From Paramecium pentaurelia (Eukaryota > Ciliophora > Oligohymenophorea > Peniculida > Parameciidae), in the NCBI GenBank assembly GCA_905183005.1, contig CAJJDO010000079.1:7096-71095 (forward strand): DNA of 64,000 nt, read 5' to 3'. Shown here in pieces: positions 10,809-21,185 of this stretch; the first letter of the stretch is position 1; each line of letters opens with the position of its first letter. The notes below the pieces were generated by a model. The model had not been told where the DNA came from, did not search any database, and saw only the letters and a list, made by a program, of their open reading frames with translations. The translations under genes and the position numbers were made by a program.

Positions 10809-13800
10809 TCATAATTCAATTTCTGACCTAATATATCCAAAATTCTTTGTCTTGGATTTAACTTTTATGTAAAAATACAATAAAAGCAAAGCAATTATTG
10901 TAACTAAAGCATAAATCCACTTTTTACTAGCTTTTTATATTTAAGGGGGGTTGAATTAAATGAAATAAGTACCATTTGAAAATTAGTTCCAACAAAATAT
11001 AGAAACTTTAGTTTCTTATTATGTGTGGCTATTCAAAATACATGTTATATTCCAAGTACTTAATGATTGATTATATATAACTTAATCAAAAAAATAAAGT
11101 GATGTTCCGTTTTGATATTATTAATTAACAATCATTGCATAATTAAAGGTTGTAGTATTGAATGAACCTTACATCAAAATAGGGTCCAATGAATCTTCAT
11201 CTATGAGAATATTCAAATAATCATTTAAATAATAAACTCCAACAATGTTTACTGTATTATATTAAAATTATTGCATCAAAACCCCATTTTTATAAAAAGA
11301 ATTACCAGTATTGTTTAAATTACCATAATTTGGAATAGTTCCAATAGTTACATAGAATATTGAATTTAATAGAAATCTATAGTCGATTATAAAACTTAAA
11401 TCCTGATTATCAAAATTACTCAATAGAATAATTGCTCTATTTTTAAATGTTTACAAAATTAAAACAAACGAAGGAAGTATTTCAGAACAATAATTTTAGT
11501 TTTAGCAAGGATAAATTCTTACAATAGCACTATTTTTCATATTGATTTAGTTATTTTAAATCGATAAAAATTTATAGAGCAAGGATTAATATAGTTTACC
11601 AATTTGGATATAAAACATAAGTATTTATTAATATTATAAATTATCAGAAATTGTTGTAACTATTTAAGCAATAGAGAAATCTAAACATGAACTACTTGAA
11701 TCAGATATCAATTAAAAGTTATTATTCGATTAATTAAACCAATACAATTATTATTATTATGATTATGAATTTTGTAAGATACCTAAGAGAAAAATTTAGT
11801 TTAAAATGCTGTTAATTTTGGAAATATTATAAAAGGTTTAAAGAAGTTAAGTGGTAATTAGATTTACAATAAAGCCTGAAGAATTTAATGTAAAGTTAAG
11901 TAAGTATTATGAAGTAATATTTTAACAAATTGTATATAATGAATAAATATATGAAGTAGATTGTAAACAATTACTAAAATTATGATTTGCATAATTAAAA
12001 TTAGATAGATTATTTAAATTACTACTTAAAGTTTAAATGTAAGAGTTATTCTGTAACGCAAAAAATTTGTTATTTATTGAAGTAATTAAGGAGTAATTCT
12101 GAATGTTAGAAATGTTACTAGGCTAATTCAACAATTAAATTACACTACAGTATCTATTTAAAGCTAAGGTTTTATTTAGATTACAATATCCAACTTATCT
12201 ATCAAGAATTAAATTCATAGGATATGAGAAATTTTTAGAATTAGGAATAATATTATTTTCACTTAGATATACTGGGGGACATGTATAATTCTAAAACAGT
12301 GTGAAATTTGTATAAAAATATGCAGTTTAATTCAAAGTTTGCTAAAAAGTAGTGTTATTTAATGCTGAAGTTACAGTATAATTAAAAGTTAATTAAGGAT
12401 AACTTATTGAATTGTTAAAGACATAATTGGATTATGAATAAGTTAGATTAAAAAATTATTCTTCCGAAAGAGTATATAAATTATTGTTGGAAAGTATTAT
12501 TGATTTTCCATAACTATAACTCTCGCTTAAAGAAAATTACTCAGTACATTAAATTGGTGAGGTTAATTCTAACATATAATATAAACTCATATGATATGGT
12601 AATTAAGGATTATAAACATAAACAGTGTAATTGCTAAAAGTAACATAAAAGAATAAGTTATCTGATGATATTGTTATATTATTATCAAAATTTACACTTA
12701 ATAGATTCTTTACATAGTTGTATCTTGGTAAATTTTACACATTCCAAACTTAAAAGCAAATATTCCTTTGATTATTACATATATAAGATATAATCAATTA
12801 TTAGTTTACTAAATTTATCTATTTAATTGTAAAATTGACTTGAATCAAGGAAATAGGTATTGGAAAACTATTTTAATCTATTGATATTATTATGACTTCA
12901 TTAATATTATTGATATATAAAATAGATGATTATGATTATGTATTTACAACTATTTACATAGGATTGAACTAAATGTTATTGAATAATTTATTTATTGACT
13001 ATTAATTTAAAGTATAGGTAACTGTATAATTAAATGTTAGTATTTGAATTTCTTATTATAGAATTAGAATTATTATACTATTATATGTTAAAAGAAAATC
13101 TGAGAATTATTATTCAAAAGTATAATTTGAAGTAATAATACTATTTTTATAATTGTAGTACTAAACTAAAGATATTATATTATTATCAGTGAGACCAATT
13201 ATAAGCATAAAAGGATAAATGGTATAGGCAACTTATAAAGAACTTGCATTTATAGAGATGTTAATTGAATTTAATAGTTTTAATTAATAAGAATAGTTGT
13301 TGAAGTTAAAAGCGCAAATATAAATATCAAGTTGTTAATTATTATATCCTATTAAATATCGTTAGGCTGTTTAGAACATTAATGATAAAATTTATATAAG
13401 ATTATAAGTCTAGGCAATTTTACCAAAATTTGAGAAAGTTATTGGATTAAAATTAAAATAGGGTTCATTTTTATTTAAAGTATAATGTAATAATTAACCT
13501 GAATAACCATAAAAGCCAACTATTTGAGAATAACTTTACCATAATTATAAATTAGTAAACCCTTAATTATACATTACATAAATATTTGTATCTTACTACG
13601 ATAGTATTTAAAGATATATATTAATTTGACTAATATTATAAGTCTCATTATAATTGAAACACATTAAATTAAAGCAGGATTAATTTCGTGGAGATTCAGA
13701 ATTGGTCAAATTGATTTATATGGATGGCTGTGAAATTTAATAAACAACAATTTCTTTATCAAATTAAAATAATTCATTATCNNNNNNNNNNNNNNNNNNN

Positions 13801-15905
13801 NNNNNNNNNNNNNNNNNNNNNNNNNNNNNNNNNNNNNNNNNNNNNNNNNNNNNNNNNNNNNNNNNNNNNNNNNNNNNNNNNNNNNNNNNNNNNNNNNNNN
13901 NNNNNNNNNNNNNNNNNNNNNNNNNNNNNNNNNNNNNNNNNNNNNNNNNNNNNNNNNNNNNNNNNNNNNNNNNNNNNNNNNNNNNNNNNNNNNNNNNNNN
14001 NNNNNNNNNNNNNNNNNNNNNNNNNNNNNNNNNNNNNNNNNNNNNNNNNNNNNNNNNNNNNNNNNNNNNNNNNNNNNNNNNNNNNNNNNNNNNNNNNNNN
14101 NNNNNNNNNNNNNNNNNNNNNNNNNNNNNNNNNNNNNNNNNNNNNNNNNNNNNNNNNNNNNNNNNNNNNNNNNNNNNNNNNNNNNNNNNNNNNNNNNNNN
14201 NNNNNNNNNNNNNNNNNNNNNNNNNNNNNNNNNNNNNNNNNNNNNNNNNNNNNNNNNNNNNNNNNNNNNNNNNNNNNNNNNNNNNNNNNNNNNNNNNNNN
14301 NNNNNNNNNNNNNNNNNNNNNNNNNNNNNNNNNNNNNNNNNNNNNNNNNNNNNATATCAAGTTGTTAATTATTATATCCTATTAAATATCGTTAGGCTGT
14401 TTAGAACATTAATGATAAAATTTATATAAGATTATAAGTCTAGGCAATTTTACCAAAATTTGAGAAAGTTATTGGATTAAAATTAAAATAGGGTTCATTT
14501 TTATTTAAAGTATAATGTAATAATTAACCTGAATAACCATAAAAGCCAACTATTTGAGAATAACTTTACCATAATTATAAATTAGTAAACCCTTAATTAT
14601 ACATTACATAAATATTTGTATCTTACTACGATAGTATTTAAAGATATATATTAATTTGACTAATATTATAAGTCTCATTATAATTGAAACACATTAAATT
14701 AAAGCAGGATTAATTTCGTGGAGATTCAGAATTGGTCAAATTGATTTATATGGATGGCTGTGAAATTTAATAAACAACAATTTCTTTATCAAATTAAAAT
14801 AATTCATTATCATTATTGAGATATAATAATTAATTGTTTTGATTATTTTGATAAAAGTAATATGTTTATGTTTTTTCCTAAAACAAAATAGCCGTTTCAT
14901 TAATTGATTTATAGATTATAAATTAAGCATTTTAGAGTATATTCTCAATAAACTGACAATTGTTAAATGGGCAATTATTATTTTATAACATTATTTAACT
15001 TTCACATCCCAATAATTTAGCCACTTTAAATTCTGATGAGTTTTTCTACCATTTGTTAAATAATAACAATATTTAATCACATTAAGAGTAGTTCTAAAAA
15101 TTGTAATAAACATTAATAGTTGTAAAATTATTCATATAGCCAAGATCGCTAAAATTATACATAAAATTAAATTAAGAATCTGAAGATATGGATAACTAGT
15201 ATAACACTGAAGAAGTAATTGCATAAATATTGGCACTTATTGTAATTGGTATATCAAAATCGACAAATTAGTTCTATAAACTACTTAAATTAAAAAAAGA
15301 TGATGAAAATAGTGTAAGTATTGAATAATCCTTAAAATATTAGGCATATACAATAAAAGTATTTGTTCCATTTACAATTGATTATATCTTAGTTGAAGTA
15401 GGTAAATTTGATTAATTTTAATAAGCAATTATTGATTATCCATCTATTAATTAAATAAATAAGATTTCATTGTTGTAATAACAATCTACTAAGATTGTAT
15501 AATTTAAAAACAAATTGATATTAAAACAATTATACAAAATATCAATAGACATAGATAATCCAACTTATTGAATCATTTAATTCTTCCATTCATATATAAT
15601 TACTTCATTATTATTAGATAATGTACCAAAATGTGTATTATTTGATGACATTGATATATATGCTATAATAATAATCTTAATGACTTACAATTCCCTTATA
15701 TTTTGTATATTTCTTCGTATTAATTGACTACTTTCACATTTGGAATTTAAGGATGCATTTTGCAAATTAATTAGGATGATGGTAAAATACTCTCCATATG
15801 ATATTCATAAAATTCTCCTACTGTTGGGTACAAAGCAATTGCCAACTCTGTAACATTTTCAGAACAAATTTTCATTACATTGATAACTAAGATTAGGATC
15901 ATCAT
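10809..15905 (-). CDS. Large Asn-rich protein with C-terminal membrane anchor
   Basis: ATG at 15903-15905 starts MMILILVINVMKICSENVTE, a possible signal peptide. The frame then runs open, apart from a 26-nt intron (15663-15688) and a 31-nt intron (11029-11059), to TGA 10809-10811. The C-terminus has a transmembrane helix (WIYALVTIIALLLLYFYI) and a short basic tail ending RSEIEL. The body is rich in Asn, Ser, Thr, Tyr and aromatic residues, with many N-x-S/T sites (NYTC, NNTT, NQSN, NLSN) and short Cys-containing modules such as NYTCPPVYLSEN and SPIQCTEQF. I infer a heavily glycosylated type I surface protein; no named domain recognised. An N gap (13782-14353) with duplicated flanks lies inside; without it the protein would be about 1,330 residues. 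An alternative start exon lies at 15919-16170. Confidence 0.75.
13324..13781. repeat. Left copy of gap-flanking 458-bp exact repeat
   Basis: Identical to 14354-14811 as far as I can compare by eye. Both encode the same part of the large membrane-protein gene, and the two copies directly abut the N block, so this is probably an unmerged contig overlap rather than a real duplication. Confidence 0.85.
13782..14353. other. Assembly gap, 572 N
   Basis: A run of N between the two copies of the 458-bp repeat. Because the ends overlap exactly, the true gap may be negative, that is, no sequence may be missing. Confidence 0.95.
14354..14811. repeat. Right copy of gap-flanking 458-bp exact repeat
   Basis: Matches 13324-13781 at an offset of 1,030. 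The right copy continues in frame with the N-terminal half of the membrane protein, and the left copy with its C-terminal half, so collapsing the two restores one gene. Confidence 0.85.
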
Positions 15906-15918
15906 TGGATTAAAAATA

Positions 15919-16175
15919 TTAATGAATTTTCGTTATATAATTGTGAAATATTGAAATCTTATATATATTATGGTCATTCAAATTACTTTTAGATTTGATA
16001 TCTATATTGATTATCCAATCAAATGGACCATGTTCAATATTAAAATTAATGTAATTATAAATGAATGACTTTTTAAAGTTTTGTTCTGCTTTTAATACTA
16101 AATTGAGAATCCGGCAGAAAATACATAATAAGTAAATTAGATCATCAATTTGATTATCCAATAAAGTCAATGAAT
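15919..16175 (-). CDS. ORF upstream of the membrane-protein gene, possible 5' exon
   Basis: This frame is open for about 85 codons without needing reassigned stops (includes SFIYNYINFNIEHGPFDWII). It continues into the membrane-protein start region in another frame. A GT...AG pair of 31 nt (GTAATGAAAA...TTACAG, about 15848-15878) would splice it in phase to LAIALYPTVGEFYEY of the large protein. It lacks an in-frame ATG near its beginning, so it is either an alternative first coding part, a remnant, or chance. Confidence 0.35.
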
Positions 16176-16393
16176 ATCAGAATTCTAATTTAGCTTTACT
16201 TATTTTCGAGATATGATAATCTTAAATTCCAAAAATAAAAGATGAATAAATTTTTTTATTTATAAATTTTATAATAAAAAATAAAAGTAATAAGTATTTA
16301 TAATAAAATCATTTAAGTTTAGACAATTAAATCAAAACCTTATCCTTCTCGATCTAAGCCGAATCTTATTATGAGAAGATGCTGATTAATTTC

Positions 16394-17282
16394 TCATTAT
16401 TTTTTTTACTTTATATGAATTCCTGTTGCTATATATTTTTACTCATCCAAATCACCCAATAACCGATTAGGATATTTGATTGGACTGAATCGACTTTGGG
16501 GTGTCATAGCTTATGTAAATTCAATTATTATTCGTTGTGATTACATCAAAAAACTACCTATCTCTAATGCCCTGGATATCAATTAAATATTATCAAAATG
16601 ATATTAAGGAATTAGACTATCTTATTTTAATGCTAAAAATAGCATTGGACAAGTGATATTTAAATTTATAGGCAAAATTGATACAATTTTGCAATGCATC
16701 CTGAATTATTAAGATTTTATACTTCTTATCAATTCATATAATCCTTTATTTATTATATTTGGAGTGCGTAGTTTAGTTTTATTAAATTTATGATTACATC
16801 TTCCAAAATTAAAAATGGACTATCTAAAACCAAACATTTTATATTCTCACTTTTTTTGAGTATACATCAAGGCTGTAGTAGCTCCAATCGATCTTCCCCA
16901 CAAAATAATATGAAAATATTTCTCTTTCAAAAATTGAATTACTAATGCTATGTTTTCCTTTTCTTTTAAACTTCATAAAAATGTCTAATTACCCAAAAGT
17001 TACAAAGTCTCATTAGGACTATCCAGCTGCCTAAAACTCAAATGAACAAAAATCAAAATCACTTCTACATACATAGAAAGCATATCAGACAGCCTTTAAT
17101 CTTGATCCATTATAGCCATGTAAATAGAATATACATGATTGTGGATATTTATTGCATTTGTATAGAGAACATTGTAATCCTTATAAATAGAAATCTTATC
17201 TAGGAAAGCAACATTCCAAATCTGCCTTATTATAAAGAACACGTTTAGGCTACATATTTTACCTACAATAACCATCAAACAT
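16394..17282 (-). pseudogene. Alpha/beta hydrolase family protein, damaged
   Basis: ATG 17280-17282 starts MFDGYCRQNMQPK. The frame shows an oxyanion-type motif YLHGYNGSRL, the nucleophile elbow ILWGRSIGATTALMY (GxSxG Ser, codons about 16884-16898), LVLDSPFLILED, and the acid region ITCPMLFLALKQDSLIPQYH with a candidate Asp. It ends FSPIKYPNRLLGDLDEQKY... at TGA 16394-16396. A 22-nt intron (16971-16992) keeps phase. The fold is that of serine hydrolases related to BEM46/peptidase S9-like proteins. Lesions: TGA at 17085-17087 and 17010-17012, a shift in an A7 run near 16850, and another break near 16720. With these the protein cannot be made intact unless sequence errors are involved. Confidence 0.7.
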
Positions 17283-17347
17283 TTTTAATTCTGATTTTTA
17301 TTAATACTTGTGTAATTATTTATTATAATATCTTTTTTTCTAGATTA

Positions 17348-19174
17348 TCAATTAGGACCATTATTATTTTATTGTTTTAAGTTTTCAATCTCTTAAATTA
17401 TTGTTTTGCAAAATTTTTAAACTTTTTTCATTAAGGCATTTTCATAAGAGTAAATTAAATCATCAAACTAATTATTATGAAAGGAACTAAAAATTAGAAT
17501 TCTTTCTCTCTTATTTTTGGAGTCTTACATTTTGTTTTATTCATATTTTTACAATGCCATTGAGAATGCATGTAATTAAATCAAAAACTTTAATTAAAAA
17601 TCCCCAATAAATATTCCACAACCCCATTTACTAGTTGATATATTTTCATTATTTGTGTAATCAAGTGCTAATGAAAACGCAACATAACTTTTAGTCAATT
17701 CTCTATTAATATAAACTTGGTCAAATGACATTTACCAATTCTTAAAGCATAATGATATTAATTATGAAATATTACTCAAAAATGATTTTTTATAATTTTC
17801 GTATTTTGCTAAATTTATTTAAAATAATCTTCATCTTTTTATCTAAATGTCTATCCATATCTATCATAATCTTTAAATCTAAATACATTTTTAATAAGAA
17901 TAGCTTCATTTTCATCCATAGTTTCCATAAATAACATGCTTATAAGTGCTTCAGGATGTGTTAAAATCAAAACCTATTAAAACAATAATTTGAAATAATT
18001 ACTTCCTCTTAAGCTAAGTTTACAGGATCAAAACTTAAGCCATCTACATTTTTATCAGCAAAATTAACTAAGACTGAATTTTTATAATCCTCATATCTTC
18101 CTTTATCTTTCGTAAAATAACCCAAAAGATATTATTAATCATTATATATTTGATCATATTATCTAAATTCGGTTCTTCTAATATAAGTTACGAATTAATC
18201 TCATTCATTATTATTTTATGTGTTTATATACTTCTTCTTAAATTTCTTTTCAACATTTTAAATTTGCTTTTGCAATTCATTTGAATTCAATTTTTAATTA
18301 TTATTGTATACCACATCCTACTTAAGAAATCTGTTGTAAAAATTAATAAAATAAGAATGAGCTTGAAAATTATATTTTTTATTCTATAAAGGATTGGGCA
18401 TCATTCTTTTCTTATTATTAATTAGGTTTCACTTTCTATATTTTTTATTTTATTTTATTGTTTCTCATCTTGTTTTCAGATTACTATATAATGAACTCAT
18501 TTATATAATTTATTAAGTTGACTTGATTATCTTTTATTAATTAATTTGCAATCTTATTAAATTGGACCAAAAAGTGTTTCCTACATATAAATGATTTATC
18601 CTCGCATTTGATATATTTGAAAAATCAAAGTACTCTTTTTTATTTGCTCTAACTCTTAGTTGCATTCTAATTGTAGTAGAAATTAAAATTAATTAAATAC
18701 CAATAATATTAATAGAAAAAGAAGTAAAAATTTCTTACTAAATAATTTATGTATATGTTTTGGATATACAAAAATATTAAATAGCATGTATATCATTTAG
18801 CAAAATATTTTTGGTAATCTCAATCTATTTATATAGGTCTCTAGATTGTAAACTTAACTTTCAATAAAGTTTAATGATAATTCCTATTTGGGACCCATGG
18901 TCCTCTTCAAATTTAATGGTTTTTGAATTGAATAAGAACTGATCAAGTATTATAAATTGTTTTTTAAAGAGTCAATAAGAAATTTGAGTAAGAATCTTAA
19001 TATTTTGTAAATTAATAGAAAGTCTGTTATGATGATTTCATTAAAGAAATACTTATATTTATCTGTTTTTATTTTTTTTATATCAATTACTACTTTCGAT
19101 TTATACATATAGGGATTATGTCTCATAGAGTATTCAAAATAAAGAATTAATTTTATATAAAAATAATTACACAT
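17348..19174 (-). CDS. Poly(ADP-ribose) glycohydrolase-like protein
   Basis: The C-terminal half shows the PARG catalytic pattern: VLVNFADKNVDGLSFDPVNL followed by the QEE signature (codons 18003-18011), HPEALISMLFMETMDENEAI, FKDYDRYGQTF, then YINRELTKSYVAFSLALDY and STSKWGCGIFIGDFQLKF (WGCG codons 17615-17626). It ends at TGA 17348-17350. A 29-nt intron lies at 17974-18002. PARG removes poly(ADP-ribose) chains. The usual GGG preceding QEE is V-D-G here, so catalysis is uncertain although both Glu of QEE are kept. An N-terminal frame open from 19174 to about 18490 (with LRLPKIFCQMIYML, ETLFGPIQQDCKL) probably belongs to the same gene. Joins between about 18490 and 18213, and one base near 17810, are unresolved, so it may be disabled. 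Confidence 0.7.
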
Positions 19175-19547
19175 TTATGTTTGAATTCAGCTTTAATACT
19201 TTTTATTTATTGATTAAAAAAGCTATTTTAGAAATAAATGAAACTATTGTTCTTCTTAAATGAATATTCAACTGTTTATTTAATAGATAATATTAAATAA
19301 TATAATTTATTTATATTATCCACAATAGCATATAATTTTGAGAATCTTTTTTGGGGGATTTAAGGAATTCTATAGATTGATATGATTTTTTTGTACTTGT
19401 TATTTAACTTTTGGTATTATAATAGATAAAATTTTAATATATTTGAAAGTATTATATGTATATCATAAATAATCATTATTATTTGTTTCATATGGACAAA
19501 TACAAAAGTAGATTTGAAAAATAAAATATTTATAAAATAAATTAGCT

Positions 19548-20024
19548 GTCGATATTAGCGAAATTTTTAAATAAACAAAAATCAATGATGGCTTTAAACT
19601 TCCAAGAATCGAGAAGTCACATGCTTATGTGCCTTAGTCTAATCGGGATTCATTAGATTTTCTTTTTGGGATAAATAGGAATGATTATGCTCAATAGGTG
19701 ATACAAGAAAAGAAGATGATTACTGAGCTACCCACAAATTGATTGGCTCATCGTGGCAGTAAAGTTTTGGATGGTTCTTCGTAGGTGTTTATGCCAGTGT
19801 AATAAACTTAGAGAAAGATCAGTCAAATGGATTGAAAAAATGATATCGAAAATTTCTTTACTCTGAAACCAAAAACTGTGGTTAAAAACAAATGGTTATT
19901 GCCAAAATAAATCGTGTACCCAAGCATTACTGCTTATAAAATTTTACTGATTGGGTAAAAAAGTTATATGATACAAATTTTTACTTAAACTAGACTTAAC
20001 TTATTCAATTGCAGGTTCCCCTGA
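19548..20024 (+). CDS. Unrecognised ORF with two in-frame TGA
   Basis: One frame reads smoothly from 19548 to TGA 20022-20024: INDGFKLPRIEKSHAYVPQS, RDSLDFLFGINRNDYAQQVI, EKKMITELPTN, then TGA (19740-19742), LAHRGSKVLDGSSQVFMPVQ, QRKISQMD, TGA (19833-19835), KNDIENFFTLKPKTVVKNKW. Nothing else is wrong with the frame, and no intron of normal size covers either TGA. Both sites would suit Trp. The start is not clear; no ATG precedes in frame within the open region. It is either a lightly damaged pseudogene or a gene whose UGA codons are read through. No family recognised. Confidence 0.5.
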
Positions 20025-20150
20025 ATTCCTCTTTTTAAGAATGCTCTTCATTTATTATTGTTATTGTTATCAATAGTCTAATATTTAAGTTAATGTCTTA
20101 TTATTCAATATTCCTATTTTTATTATTCTTAACTAAACTTAAAATTATTT

Positions 20151-21110
20151 TCAATATCCCAACTTTAGCATATTCTTCCAAATTCCTCTAATAACTTAAA
20201 TTTAAAATAGTTGTATTATTAAATTTGACACTACATATATTGGCAAATAAGAATTAAAACAGAAAAATAAAAATTCTGTAGGATCATTTAAATAAAATTC
20301 TTCACAAATATCATCACTCTACATTGAAGGATTAAATATTAATGAATCAATTTAGTTCGTATAGTAAATATTTTCACAATAACAATTCAAATCAAATAAT
20401 ATTCTTAAAATAAATAGATATAACTTAAAATCCATAATATGAATTAATTTAACAATAAAATAATTTTAACCCTTTAGCAATTTACAAAATAACTCTCGCG
20501 TGTAAGTTTCAATCTTAATTAGATCGACTATCAATGATGAAATGATTTATTCTTCTCCCTAATATGATACTTTTATTATTTCACTAATTATGCTCAAACT
20601 AAAGTATTTAAGATTTGAATAATTATTTGTATCACTCTCAATTAACATAATATTAGGTGTGTTAGATATGTATACTTCATTAGTTTCAAGTTAAGCAATA
20701 TCACCTCTAGATGCTAAGACAATTTGTAGTTTTAGAAGGATCATTTTAAAAAATATATATCAAAATAAATTAATCTTCAATAATTTCTAAAAATTTCTTA
20801 GACCTGTCTAATCAATCATAAAATTCATAAATATGAAAAATTAAGGAATCTCTATCAAATGTAAACTTAAGTATTATGTCTATTATTTAATGAATTATCC
20901 AAATTTAAGAAATAGCACCATATATTTAAGCTCTTGATTACTATTAAGAAAATGTGAATTCTTAAAGTCTATTAAAAAAAATAAGTTGGAATTAGTGTAA
21001 TTCGTATAAAAAGGATTTCAAAATTTGAGTTAAAATTGTCTTATGAAAAAATTCTTTTAAGGAAAAACTCTAACTTTGTTGACATAGAAGAAGAAAAAGT
21101 TTAAAAGAAA
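20151..21110 (-). CDS. Unrecognised ORF, possible in-frame TGA
   Basis: From about 20880 to TGA 20151-20153 one minus frame is open except for TGA 20812-20814: DIILKFTFDRDSLIFHIYEF, YD, TGA, LDRSKKFLEIIEDQFI, then SKLQIVLASRGDIAQLETNE, VYISNTPNIMLIESD, CKLLKGQNYF and IYVVSNLIIQLFQ. An upstream piece (FKNSHFLNSNQELKYMVLFL, about 20990-20905) is in another frame. The protein alternates hydrophobic strands with acidic loops and has no recognised motif. Confidence that the 20151-20880 part is or was coding is good; the 5' end is unresolved. Confidence 0.5.
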
Positions 21111-21185
21111 TATCCAAAAATTGAAATATATTTTAATAATTTATTAATTTATAATCTGTATTATTTATATTAAAAAAAATATTAT

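Noticed and set aside
13724..14368. Open frames spanning the N block on both strands
   Set aside because: They are open only because N cannot form stop codons; the real coding strand here is the minus-strand membrane-protein gene.
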